A stretch of 64,000 bases of DNA from Flavobacterium branchiicola (GTDB taxonomy: Bacteria; Bacteroidota; Bacteroidia; Flavobacteriales; Flavobacteriaceae). Numbering within the stretch: the first letter of the stretch is position 1; each line of letters opens with the position of its first letter. Shown here piece after piece: positions 20,201-28,286 of this stretch. The position numbers and the translations under genes were made by a program. The notes under the pieces were generated by a model. The model saw only the letters and a list, made by a program, of their open reading frames with translations. It was not told the origin of the DNA and made no database searches. The stretch is taken from the NCBI RefSeq assembly GCF_018383905.1, contig NZ_JAGYWA010000007.1, positions 377,886 to 441,885 on the forward strand, given 5' to 3'.

Positions 20201-20220
20201 TTATTAAAGTTTAGTTTCAT
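17215..20220 (-). CDS. Secreted glycoside-hydrolase-like protein (DUF6067 / GH123-like)
   Basis: A 1001-residue exported protein with a signal peptide at about 1-28. The N-terminal half is beta-rich. From about residue 640 a TIM-barrel-like section carries GIDGIYLDDVAFDRITMKR, with the acidic pair near residue 775, then IDLHSANQYNKSDGF and LYMEHFPYINKLWFGEYF, as expected of a barrel active site. I recognise the overall pattern as the DUF6067 group, related to GH123 (beta-N-acetylgalactosaminidases). The catalytic assignment is inference. It is 45 bases downstream of the cytochrome gene on the same strand, so probably in one operon with ASST and cytochrome c. Confidence 0.7.
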   Translation of the reverse strand: MKLNFNNKPLLSRILIICVFAISIPLTAQIKYTDGNDSWNPNQLGNHRVVVAFSGTGNVAKTTIEWRRRDENPELKKIIVQDATGKEIQNIKTENINRENGTIFFEPISGKGTYYVYYMPYIDEGTANYPKGIYAKPQDKADAQWLSKIKSNIKDNASVTEIQSVNAFNSFYPMEVIATAAETKALIAKNSGNTFLVFPEDRLHSIRMKSDLPQRWIEKGVQNSFADTAMKGEYLAFQLGVYALEDLKNVKVTFSNLISGNGALIEAKDISCINTDGVKYDGTPFTANVAVSKGKVQSMWCGIDVPQTAAAGTYTGKATVVADGKSREITLEIKVSNEVTKNGGIDSPEKMTRLKWLNSTLAQENTVIAPYIPLNVNGSEISLLGRKLTLAPNGFPAQIQTYFTPEMTTLGTKANDILTAPIAFHFVDATGKEITDWKNTGINFTKKEAGTVAWQNTSTSKSVQMDVNATIEFDGFVHYIVKVTALEDVSFNDINFQLPMQPSASKYMMGLGQKGGDRPATFDWKWDVAHKSQDGAWIGNVNSGLQFSLRDEKYSRPLNTNFYLQKPLLLPTSWGNENKGGITITPNQKSVLVNAYSGARTMKKGDVLYYNFNLLITPFHTINTDFQWDTKFYHKYSPIDTIAKTGATVINIHHANAINPYINYPFIEYKKMKTYIDEAHEKGLKVKIYNTVREVSNKAYETFALKSLGHEIYSPGKGGGFSWLQEHVGDDYIAAWFVPEIKDAAIVNSGMNRWHNYYVEGMNWLTQNVGIDGIYLDDVAFDRITMKRIKRVLTQDGHPGIIDLHSANQYNKSDGFNNSANLYMEHFPYINKLWFGEYFDYNKNQPDFFLTEVSGIPFGLMGEMLQDGGNPWRGMVYGMTNRLPWSDNADPRQIWKLWDSFGIKGSEMIGYWSENCPVKTNNDKVLATVYKKNGTALISIASWADADTKVKLNIDWKKLGINPAKATITAPEVLNFQPAQTFNAKDEIPVSKGKGWLLIVK

Positions 20221-20265
20221 TGTATTTTATGTTCAGGTTAAATAGAATAGTCTTGTATTTTGATT

Positions 20266-21264
20266 TTAGTAAACGGCTTTCCATCCTTGCTTTTTCCAGT
20301 AAGCAATAATGGGTTTGTATGGGCCGTATTTATGTTGTTCTTCTGTAAAATTATCACTGAAAGGGCTGTGGGAGTAATCGATAGGTTTGCCCATTTTATT
20401 TGGATAATCGAATGTTTTTGGATTGGGTCTTGAATGTATTCTGTCGTCATTTACAAATGCTGCAATATCAAGTGCTTCTTTGTCTGTAAGATACGGTTTG
20501 CCCGGAGTTACTTTGTCGTATGGCATATTGTTTTTTAGCCATTGTGCCTGTTTGATAACGCGGTGCATGCTTGAACCGGGCTGGTATCCGTATTCGCCCC
20601 AAAGCGGCGGGTAGATGTAACCTGATTTATCTGCATTGTATTGTCCCTCACCATTATTTCCGTGGCAACGGGCGCAATTTTCAACAAATAATGCTTTTCC
20701 TCTTTCGGGGCTTGCGGCCACATCCGGAAATTCGATTTCTAAATTTTTAGCCCCTTTAAAATCTCCGTCTTTTGGAACAAATTTGCTGATCCATTTAAAG
20801 TAAGATAAAAAAGCAACCATTTCTTTACTGTCAAGCGGAAGCGGTTTTCCTGAATGAGGTCTCATAATACAGTTGTTTACACGTTCAGCAAGTGTAAGTA
20901 CTTTATTTTCACGGCCTCTGTATTGCGGATAATTATCATGTGATGACAATAAATTGAAGGCATGAGGTTTTGTACCGGCATCCTGATGACAGTTCGTGCA
21001 GTTCATTTTGTTACCTAAATATTTCCCGTTTTTACCATCCGGACCAATATAATAGGCTGTTTTCATCATTAATTCTCTTCCGTAACGAACTGATTCACCA
21101 AATTGATCGTCAGGAATTTTTGAAGTATCAATTGTGATATATCCTTCTTCATTTTCTTTTTCTTCAAATTTTGAAGCTAAAGTTTGAGAATTTGATTTGG
21201 TGCAAGAGTTGAAAACAACCATTGGTAAAGCTGAAAAAAGTGCAATAAGAATTATTTTTTTCAT
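20266..21264 (-). CDS. Diheme cytochrome c, TsdA-like lipoprotein
   Basis: A periplasm-facing electron carrier or oxidase of about 332 residues. I chose the ATG at 21264 (MKKIILIAL), which begins a lipoprotein signal peptide ending FNSC; a longer frame to 21288 adds eight residues unlike a signal. Two c-type heme sites are present, CTNCH and CARCH (residues 97-101 and 205-209 in the longer numbering). Between them, ERVNNCIMRPHSGKPLP resembles thiosulfate dehydrogenase (TsdA) proteins. Cys140 follows the first heme His by 39 residues, close to the cysteine heme ligand of TsdA. Neighbours are ASST and a GH123-like gene, so the true substrate may be something other than thiosulfate. Confidence 0.8.
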   Translation of the reverse strand: MKKIILIALFSALPMVVFNSCTKSNSQTLASKFEEKENEEGYITIDTSKIPDDQFGESVRYGRELMMKTAYYIGPDGKNGKYLGNKMNCTNCHQDAGTKPHAFNLLSSHDNYPQYRGRENKVLTLAERVNNCIMRPHSGKPLPLDSKEMVAFLSYFKWISKFVPKDGDFKGAKNLEIEFPDVAASPERGKALFVENCARCHGNNGEGQYNADKSGYIYPPLWGEYGYQPGSSMHRVIKQAQWLKNNMPYDKVTPGKPYLTDKEALDIAAFVNDDRIHSRPNPKTFDYPNKMGKPIDYSHSPFSDNFTEEQHKYGPYKPIIAYWKKQGWKAVY

Positions 21265-21290
21265 GTTTTGAATTTTTAATCTTGTCATTC

Positions 21291-21411
21291 TCCTGCGAGG
21301 TTTTCCAAACCTTGTAGGTATTCGTTTTATAATTTGCTCTGCATGGTTTTGAAAATCTTGCAGTTATTAGTTTTATAATTAAACCTACAAGGCTTGAAAA
21401 ACCTTACAGGA
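21291..21411. repeat. Imperfect inverted repeat between ASST and cytochrome genes
   Basis: The left arm TCCTGCGAGGTTTTCCAAAC continues into CTTGTAGGTATTCGTTTTATAA. The right arm is its inverted copy (TTTTATAATTAAACCTACAA, then GGCTTGAAAAACCTTACAGGA). It fills most of the gap between ASST and the cytochrome gene and would form a long hairpin in the mRNA. Confidence 0.75.
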
Positions 21412-21421
21412 AAATCATTCT

Positions 21422-22831
21422 TTAATTGAGGAGAAATGGTTTCATTTCTTTTTCTTCTATAAACTGTGTGCGATAAGGCGGAATTTCTGATTCTAAAGCC
21501 CAAAGTAATACGCCTTTTTTATTCGTTAAAACCGTAATGTGTCTTTTAGAGCAGCAGCACAATATGGCATCTTTGTCTATCATATAAGCGCTTCCCATTC
21601 TGTCGTTGTAAATATCTTTTGGTAAATTGATGTGGAAATCCAGTTTTGCCGACTTTGTTTTTTCGTCAATTTTCAATGCAAAAACAGCTGATTGTTTTTT
21701 ATCTACACCATTATCAAAAAACAGTAAACTTCCTTCCTGATTAATATGTGCGGCATGTGCCTGAGAAAAATTGGTTTCCGGCGCCATTTTCAGGTTTCCG
21801 CCTTTTCCTAATTTCCAGATTACTTTTCCGGTTTTAGCATCTACTTTCCAAATTTGGCCGTTGTTGTAAAATGAAATCAGAAAATTTCCATCTGTATCAT
21901 AGTTTAGACTGTTGGCGTGTGTCCAGTCTTTCTTGGTTTTCAATAAATTTTTATCTTTTAATGGATCTAAATCATCAAAAACGCTCCATTTCCAAATCTG
22001 TTTTCCTTTTTTATCTAAAATTAGAATTCCGTCTCCGTTGATGGTGTCTTGTTTTTTTCCTCCAATAGAAGTTAAATCAATAATTTTTTGATCGACAGTT
22101 ATAGTGACAATTTCATTAGCCGATTTTTTAATGATTTCGTGGTGAATGGTTTGTTTAAAATCACCTTGTCCTTTTTTGATGTGAGTTAAAGTATCTCCCT
22201 GTAAATTGATTTCCAGAATTTCACTTCCATAACTTGTTGGTTCGTCATTTGTACCTAAAATGGAAAGAATAGTTTGTTCTTTTGTAAAATGAGTTACTTT
22301 AAAACCAGTTCCTTCAAGGGTATGATACCATCTTAAATTTCCTTTGTAATCTACAATATAAGCTGTTCCCGGAGTTTCTCTTTTGGCCAAAAGCATAAAT
22401 CCTCTTTTGAAATTTTGCGGTAACAATTCCGGTTTCGGACAATTTGCTTTGAATTGTTTCTGAAGCCATTCCGGAAGTTTTCTGGATTTGAAAGTGTAAA
22501 CCTTGCTTGGAATTTTTTCGCCATCCTGAACCGTAATAAGCTGATAACTATAATTAGTTTCGGGAGTTATATTACAAAGCACTAAAGAATGTTTAAGACC
22601 TGATTTTGATATAGGAGATGTTATTTTATTTTTTATTCCTTTTTTATCCGACCAATATTCGGCAAATACCTGCGCATTGTCCTTCGTAGTAACATCGATC
22701 TGAATTTTCAGTTCGTTGTTGCTATGAGTCCCAACTGTGATATTTGTGATACCGCCCTGATTTTTGGAACAACTTGCAAAAGCAAGTATAACCAAAATAA
22801 AATGCCATTTTAATACTATTTTTTTGATCAT
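21422..22831 (-). CDS. Arylsulfotransferase (ASST)-family lipoprotein
   Basis: A 469-residue lipoprotein with a signal ending AFASC (Cys21). The N-terminal beta-sandwich includes YSYQLITVQDGEKIPS, as in ASST proteins. A six-bladed propeller follows, with FMLLAKRETPGTAYIVD, QTIHHEII, HANSLNYDTDGNFLISF and QAHAAHINQEGSLLFFDNG. ASST enzymes move sulfate from one phenol to another in the periplasm using propeller histidines; several are present here, but I cannot align them securely. In glycan loci these proteins may act differently. It follows SusD by 99 bases, with a terminator-like stem in that gap. Confidence 0.8.
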   Translation of the reverse strand: MIKKIVLKWHFILVILAFASCSKNQGGITNITVGTHSNNELKIQIDVTTKDNAQVFAEYWSDKKGIKNKITSPISKSGLKHSLVLCNITPETNYSYQLITVQDGEKIPSKVYTFKSRKLPEWLQKQFKANCPKPELLPQNFKRGFMLLAKRETPGTAYIVDYKGNLRWYHTLEGTGFKVTHFTKEQTILSILGTNDEPTSYGSEILEINLQGDTLTHIKKGQGDFKQTIHHEIIKKSANEIVTITVDQKIIDLTSIGGKKQDTINGDGILILDKKGKQIWKWSVFDDLDPLKDKNLLKTKKDWTHANSLNYDTDGNFLISFYNNGQIWKVDAKTGKVIWKLGKGGNLKMAPETNFSQAHAAHINQEGSLLFFDNGVDKKQSAVFALKIDEKTKSAKLDFHINLPKDIYNDRMGSAYMIDKDAILCCCSKRHITVLTNKKGVLLWALESEIPPYRTQFIEEKEMKPFLLN

Positions 22832-22873
22832 CTTAAAGAATTTCTTTGTGAAACAGAAAAGTACTTATTTTGT

Positions 22874-22921
22874 TTAAAAAAATCAGAAACAGACAGACAT
22901 TTTAACTGCCTGTTCCTGATT
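22874..22921 (-). terminator. Terminator or attenuator between SusD and ASST
   Basis: AATCAGAAACAGACAG pairs with CTGCCTGTTCCTGATT through a 16-bp stem with two G-U pairs. On the minus strand a run of seven T follows. It lies just after the SusD stop, so it would lower expression of the enzymes relative to SusCD. Confidence 0.75.
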
Positions 22922-22930
22922 AAGTGTGTT

Positions 22931-24442
22931 TTATTGTCTGTCGGCGTTACTTAACTTAGGGTTAAGATTTACCTGACTTTGTGGATAAGTATAAAACTTA
23001 TTTTGCGGCATTTTTATTTGTGCCGGTTCTCCAACTCTTAGGTGATACGCATTTACTAGAACATCATATTTGTTCATTCTGATTAAATCCTGACGACGTT
23101 TTCCTTCGTAGAAAAATTCCCATCCTCTTTCTTGTAAAATAGCATCTCTCAGAGAAGCTTGATTATAATCTCCAAGAACTAATAATTTTGCATGAGATCT
23201 TCCTTTTACTCTGTTAATTAAATCAATAACTTCAGTGGTTGGTCCGCTAATTTCATTTAAGGCTTCTGCTCGGCTTAACAATACATCAGCATAACGAAGG
23301 ATGTTTACACTATGTCCGTCATAATAAGTTGTTGTTTCATCATCGGCATATTTTCTTGTTGATACATCCTGCATGTAAAACTCACCTTCTGGCGGTTCTG
23401 CTCCCAAGGTTGGTGCTTGTTTGTGTAATAATCCGTCTACACCCATATATTCTGGAAAGAAACATTCTTTTCTCTCGTCTTCATCACCAAAAGTGTTATA
23501 GAAATCCCAGTTTACAGTATAATACTGCCATCTGTTTTGTACCACAGGGTGATCAACAGGCCCAAAGTGATTTAATAATTCAGTTCCGTTTGTGTTCGCA
23601 TCACTAAGAGAAGAGAAAATATTTTCATTACACCATTTGTTGCTTTCTTTAAATAAACCTAGATAAGTTGGATAAAGGCTGTATTGGTTTAAATCCATTA
23701 CTTGCTGTGTTAAAGTCACTACTTTTTGCCAGTCATGACTGCGCATATACAATTTAGCCAATAAAGTAAGTGCCGCACCTTTAGTAGCACGTCCAACATC
23801 ATTGGTACTATAAATAGCATTGTTTTGATAGTTAACAGGCAATACAGCAGCAGCTTCAGTTAATTCTTTAATAATAAAAGCATCAATCTCTTCCACAGAT
23901 GAAGGAGGAGTCTGATCTAAATAACCAGGGTTCCCTAAATTAGCTTCTGTAATTAAAATTACAGGCCCCCAAGAATCTGTTAAATCCATATAAGCCGAAC
24001 ATCTTAAAAACTTAGCCTCGGCAAGGAATTGTGCTTTTTCTTCTGCCGAAATTCCAGTCATTGGTGTGATGTTGAAAATAGCATTATTGGCATTCGCAAT
24101 TAATTTGTACATCGCAAGCCAGTCTTCTTCAAGTAATCCGTTTGTAGAACTCCAGGTTCCCAAAGATAATTGTCCCGGATCTCCACCAAACTGGCAGTGT
24201 CCTAAATCTGTAGCAATATCTGTCAAAGCAAAGTGACGTGTAGCCCAATACGAGAAGTTATCACCTACAGAGGGACCTTTTAGACGGCCATAAATTGCAT
24301 TTATAGAAGCAACGGCATCAGACTTTGTCTGGTATCCATTAGTATTGGTTAAATTACTATATACTACAGGATCAAGATCCTGATTGCATGAGAACTGTGC
24401 TCCCGCAACTAGTAATAGTAATAATAGTGTATGTTTTTTCAT
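22931..24442 (-). CDS. SusD/RagB-family outer-membrane glycan-binding lipoprotein
   Basis: A 503-residue surface lipoprotein that captures glycan above its SusC channel. The signal ends AQFSC with Cys19, followed by NQDLDP, a typical acidic surface-export stretch. The helical TPR-type core and family blocks are visible: AEAKFLRCSAYMDLTDSWGPV, ATKGAALTLLAKLYM, NILRYADVLLSRAEALNE and LRDAILQERGWEFFYEGKRRQDLIR. It lies 37 bases downstream of SusC, the standard pairing, and is followed by a strong stem-loop. Ligand specificity cannot be read from sequence. Confidence 0.96.
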   Translation of the reverse strand: MKKHTLLLLLLVAGAQFSCNQDLDPVVYSNLTNTNGYQTKSDAVASINAIYGRLKGPSVGDNFSYWATRHFALTDIATDLGHCQFGGDPGQLSLGTWSSTNGLLEEDWLAMYKLIANANNAIFNITPMTGISAEEKAQFLAEAKFLRCSAYMDLTDSWGPVILITEANLGNPGYLDQTPPSSVEEIDAFIIKELTEAAAVLPVNYQNNAIYSTNDVGRATKGAALTLLAKLYMRSHDWQKVVTLTQQVMDLNQYSLYPTYLGLFKESNKWCNENIFSSLSDANTNGTELLNHFGPVDHPVVQNRWQYYTVNWDFYNTFGDEDERKECFFPEYMGVDGLLHKQAPTLGAEPPEGEFYMQDVSTRKYADDETTTYYDGHSVNILRYADVLLSRAEALNEISGPTTEVIDLINRVKGRSHAKLLVLGDYNQASLRDAILQERGWEFFYEGKRRQDLIRMNKYDVLVNAYHLRVGEPAQIKMPQNKFYTYPQSQVNLNPKLSNADRQ

Positions 24443-24479
24443 TTTAATAAATTTAATGTTACTAAAAAAGCTTTTTAGA

Positions 24480-27400
24480 CTAGTGTATTGCTACTTTAAT
24501 ACCCAAAATAAATGTTCTGGAAGCCGGGAAGGAGTTAAAGTCAATTCCTCCGCCTAAGTTTTGAGCTGTTGCTGTAGAAGTGTGTCCGTTTACCTCAGGA
24601 TCATTTCCTGAATAATTAGTGATCGTAAGTAAATTTTGCCCGATAGCATATAATCTGATGCTGTCAATAAATTTAGCTTGTTTTAATACGCTCTCCGGAA
24701 TTGAGTATCCTATAGAGACATTTTTTAAACGCAGGTAAGACGCTTCTTCAACAAATTTTGAATTTACATAACTACCGTATTTACTTTTGTAGTAACCATC
24801 TCTTGGAATGTCGGTATTTTCATTTGTTCCGGCCACCCAACGATTTAATGCATCAGTACTTGTAGACGATTCTCCAACCATAGCTGTCATATTGTATACA
24901 GAGTAATCAAAAGCGCCTTGGAAAAAGATATTCAAATCAAAATTTCCATATCTGAAATCATTGTTTATACCGGCAATATAATGAGGTACTGAATTTCCTA
25001 AATAAGTTCTGTCTCCCGCTGTAATTGCCCCATCGCCATCAACATCTTCATATTTTGGATCTCCCGGTTTAGACAAAGGTTGTGGAGCATATGTTTCTCC
25101 GGATTTTATTACTCCTGCATATTTATAGCCGTATAAAATTCCCATTTCTTTTCCTGGCTCTAATCTAGTAAACTCTTGTCCTGAAACAGTTCCACTTGGA
25201 TTTGAAGTGTTTACACTAATAATTTTAACGTTATCTGAAAGTGCTACCACTTCTTGTTTGTTGTAAGCCAGATTTAAAGAACTAGTCCATAAAAATTTAT
25301 CATTTTTGAAATTTACAGTACTAATTCCTAACTCAATTCCTTTATTATCTATAGTTCCAGAGTTAACAGTTTGTGTTTTAAAACCCCACCATCCGCCAAC
25401 CGGAACATTTAAAAGCGCATCTGTCGTTCTTTTTTTGTACACATCAATTGTTGCTGTAAGTCTGTCATTAAAGAATCCCATATCTACCCCAATATTGGTT
25501 TGTGCCTGCTGTTCCCATTTTAAATCTGGATTTGGCAAGTTAACAGGCTCTGTACCACTTGATATACCGTCTGTATTAACAGATGCTCCCCATGAAGCTA
25601 ATCGACTCATATAAGCATAATCACCAATACCGTCACTTCCTGTAATACCATAACTGGCTCTTAATTTAAGTTCAGAAAAAGTATTTAAGTTTTGAATAAA
25701 AGGCTCATTCGACATTTTCCATGCAACAGCTCCAGAAGGGAAAATTCCGAATTTATTGTTTGGTCCAAAACGAGAAGAACCGTCTTTTCTTATTGTAAAA
25801 GTTGCAAGGTATTTGTCATTAAATGAGTAGTTTAACCTTCCGAAATAAGAAGTAAGTTTTGTTTCTTGTTTTTGAGTTTCAGGTTTTAGATAAATCGCTG
25901 CACCTTCAAGATTGTAATAAGTAAGCAAATCGTTAGAAAAACCTGTTCCTGCTGCTTTTACTCTCTCGTAAGTATCTTTTTGGTTCGAAGTTCCAATCAT
26001 GGCAGTTACTGCATGTTCTTTTATTGCAAACTTATAAGTAAGATATTGTTCTGTAGTCCATCTGAAATAAGTTTTATTCTCTTCAGATCCTGAACCTTTT
26101 AATGCAGCTCCTGCTACCAATGTACTTGGAGTATATTTACCCTGAATATTTTCCTGCCATTCAGCTCCTGCACCAAAATGATACGTTAAGTTTTTGATGA
26201 TTTCATAATCCAAAAACATGTTTCCGTTTACCAGTCTGTTGATAGTGTGGTCAGTAGGTTCTAGTAATAGCGCCAAAGCATTGTCTTTACCTTGGTATTT
26301 ATAATAAGAACCATCTGCATTATAAATTGGAATAGTTGGAGGAGCAGTCTGGATAGAAAACATTGGAGATAAAATATTGTCTCCAAAATCACTATTATGA
26401 CCTTCACTGGCAGCACCATAAACATTGGTTCCGATATTTAATTTATCATTAAATCTTTTTTCGGCACCCATTCTTACGCTATATCTTTCAAAATCAGTGT
26501 TTTCAATAGCTCCCGTTTGTTTGATGTAATTTCCTGATAAGAAAAATTTAGAGGTTTTATCGCTTCCGCTAAAAGTCAACGATCTGTTTAATACTTCACC
26601 CGGACGTGTTGCTGCAGCAAACCAATTGGTATTTGCAACTGGAAAACTCACCGGAAAAACTGGTGGTCGTCCGTTTTCAGAAGCAAGCGCATTTTGAAAA
26701 TCAGCATATTGTTGTCCGCTCATCAATGATGGCTCTTTTATAATATTTTGAAAACCATCAGAGATTTCAGCCTCAACTTGTAATTTTCCTAATTTTCCTT
26801 TTTTAGTTGTAATAATAATAACCCCATTTCCTCCTCTTGAACCATAAATTGCAGTAGAAGCGGCATCCTTTAGAATCTGAATATTTTCGATGTCATTTGG
26901 ACTAATTTGTGCACCTGTGCTGGTAATAAAACCGTCAACAACATATAATGGAGCGTTAGAGGTATTAATAGAGTTTCCACCTCTAATTACCACTGTAGGA
27001 GTGCTTCCCGGAGCATAGCTATTTTGCTGTACCTGAATCCCTGAGGCACGACCTTGTAAAGCCTGACCAACATTTGAAACCGTACCGCCTAAGTTTAAAT
27101 TGTCTTTTCCAACAGAAGCAACAGATCCTGTAAGATCTTTTTTCTTCGCTTTTCCGTATCCAATAACAACTTCATCCAGTTTTTGACCAGCTTCCTTCAT
27201 TACGATTTTTAGCGGAGAATTTCCAATAGTAACTTCCTGATCTTCCATACCAATGTAAGTAATGACCAATTTAGTTACATTGTCAGCCACAGTAATGGCA
27301 AAACTTCCGTCAACATCTGTCTGAACACCTTTATTTGTTCCTTTAACCACAACATTTACACCCGGAAGAGGTAAACCATTCTGATCTGTAACAGTACCTT

Positions 27401-27575
27401 TTATCGTTTTTTCAAAAAACAATGCAGTTTTATTTTTGGCAGACGCATTTATTGATGAAGCCGCCGGAGCCTGAAATGTAAAAACTAATAACGATAAAAG
27501 TGTTAGTTTGAATTCTTTTCCGGATAAATTGTTAATCCGAAAATCTCTTGGCTTTTTTTGGGTTAATAATTTCAT
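24480..27575 (-). CDS. SusC/RagA-family TonB-dependent outer-membrane transporter
   Basis: A 1031-residue outer-membrane importer powered through TonB. After an extended signal region (about 1-45) comes a carboxypeptidase-regulatory-like domain at about 57-132 (IKGTVTDQNGLPLPGVNVVV). The SusC signature LDEVVIGYGKAKKKDLTGSV and a plug domain follow, with ILKDAASTAIYGSRGGNGVI near 235-255. The rest is a 22-strand-type barrel ending in an aromatic/hydrophobic strand (TFILGIKVAIH). Its promoter and two LacI-type operators are at 27821-27904, leaving a leader of about 240 nt that could hold further control. SusD follows directly. Confidence 0.97.
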   Translation of the reverse strand: MKLLTQKKPRDFRINNLSGKEFKLTLLSLLVFTFQAPAASSINASAKNKTALFFEKTIKGTVTDQNGLPLPGVNVVVKGTNKGVQTDVDGSFAITVADNVTKLVITYIGMEDQEVTIGNSPLKIVMKEAGQKLDEVVIGYGKAKKKDLTGSVASVGKDNLNLGGTVSNVGQALQGRASGIQVQQNSYAPGSTPTVVIRGGNSINTSNAPLYVVDGFITSTGAQISPNDIENIQILKDAASTAIYGSRGGNGVIIITTKKGKLGKLQVEAEISDGFQNIIKEPSLMSGQQYADFQNALASENGRPPVFPVSFPVANTNWFAAATRPGEVLNRSLTFSGSDKTSKFFLSGNYIKQTGAIENTDFERYSVRMGAEKRFNDKLNIGTNVYGAASEGHNSDFGDNILSPMFSIQTAPPTIPIYNADGSYYKYQGKDNALALLLEPTDHTINRLVNGNMFLDYEIIKNLTYHFGAGAEWQENIQGKYTPSTLVAGAALKGSGSEENKTYFRWTTEQYLTYKFAIKEHAVTAMIGTSNQKDTYERVKAAGTGFSNDLLTYYNLEGAAIYLKPETQKQETKLTSYFGRLNYSFNDKYLATFTIRKDGSSRFGPNNKFGIFPSGAVAWKMSNEPFIQNLNTFSELKLRASYGITGSDGIGDYAYMSRLASWGASVNTDGISSGTEPVNLPNPDLKWEQQAQTNIGVDMGFFNDRLTATIDVYKKRTTDALLNVPVGGWWGFKTQTVNSGTIDNKGIELGISTVNFKNDKFLWTSSLNLAYNKQEVVALSDNVKIISVNTSNPSGTVSGQEFTRLEPGKEMGILYGYKYAGVIKSGETYAPQPLSKPGDPKYEDVDGDGAITAGDRTYLGNSVPHYIAGINNDFRYGNFDLNIFFQGAFDYSVYNMTAMVGESSTSTDALNRWVAGTNENTDIPRDGYYKSKYGSYVNSKFVEEASYLRLKNVSIGYSIPESVLKQAKFIDSIRLYAIGQNLLTITNYSGNDPEVNGHTSTATAQNLGGGIDFNSFPASRTFILGIKVAIH

Positions 27576-27820
27576 ACTTAAAATTGGTTTTGGTTAATGT
27601 TTAATTGTTTTTCGTTGTTTGTAGGTTTTGGATTTCTTTTTTAATTCCGGAACTCATTTTTGTTTTTTAATGACGTGTATTTGAATTATTTTTTTTCGAA
27701 AATCCTCTTTCCTTTTTTAATCCAAAAGATGGGTTATTTCGTTTCATTTTATCTGTTTTTGAAGGCTCAAAATCGACTAAAATTTTCCTGAATTAACTTA
27801 GTTTTAAGATTAATACAGGA

Positions 27821-27851
27821 CGAAACTATAGATTATATTTTTATAAAACAA
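27821..27851 (-). promoter_or_regulatory. SusC promoter
   Basis: Read on the minus strand: TTG (27851-27849), a 20-nt spacer, then TAGTTTCG (27828-27821), one base off the TAnnTTTG consensus. The same two boxes with the same 20-nt spacing occur at 30408-30438 ahead of the kinase operon. Confidence 0.75.
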
Positions 27852-27867
27852 GAAAAAACACAAAAAA

Positions 27868-27904
27868 TGTGCTCGAACACACAAAATTAATGTTCTCGAG
27901 CACA
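27868..27904 (-). promoter_or_regulatory. Tandem LacI-type operators upstream of susC
   Basis: Two 14-bp near-palindromes, TGTGCTCGAACACA (27868-27881) and TGTTCTCGAGCACA (27891-27904), with centres 23 bp apart and the central CG usual for LacI-family sites. The nearer one ends 16 nt upstream of the SusC -33 TTG. They match the pair at 30356-30392. Confidence 0.85.
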
Positions 27905-28286
27905 TAAAATTGTTCGAAACGTTTTTTTTGACTTAAAATGATGTGATTTTTATAATATATTTTGGAAATAAAAGGTACTCTGTATTTGATAGGTTTTTAT
28001 ACGGAATTGTTATTTAATTGAAGAATAAATAAGGTTTGATTAAAATCTTGTGAATTTCGCAATCAGGAAAACTAAATAATAAAAATTAAACAGTGTTTTC
28101 TTATGGGTTTATTTTTGGATTATAAGTAATTTGACTCTTTTTTATTTCTTATTTAAGAAGGTTTTTTTTCTTAAAATTTAGACTATCTTGGTGAGCATAA
28201 AAAAACAGTAAAAAAAGAGGTTAAATCTGAGGTCATTTTCAGTTTGATCAGAAACCAAAAATTAACAAAAATTTAGAGTCAATATA
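27905..28286. other. AT-rich intergenic region before the CBM9-like gene
   Basis: No ORF is seen here. A weak half-site TTGTTCGAAACG (27910-27921) lies just beyond the operators. The promoter of the rightward CBM9-like gene should be here; TATCTTGG at 28184-28191 is a possible -7 box, one base off consensus. Confidence 0.35.

Noticed and set aside
22931..27575. SusCD as a siderophore or vitamin importer
   Set aside because: The pairing with SusD, the carboxypeptidase-regulatory-like N-terminal domain and glycosidase genes downstream make glycan uptake far more likely.
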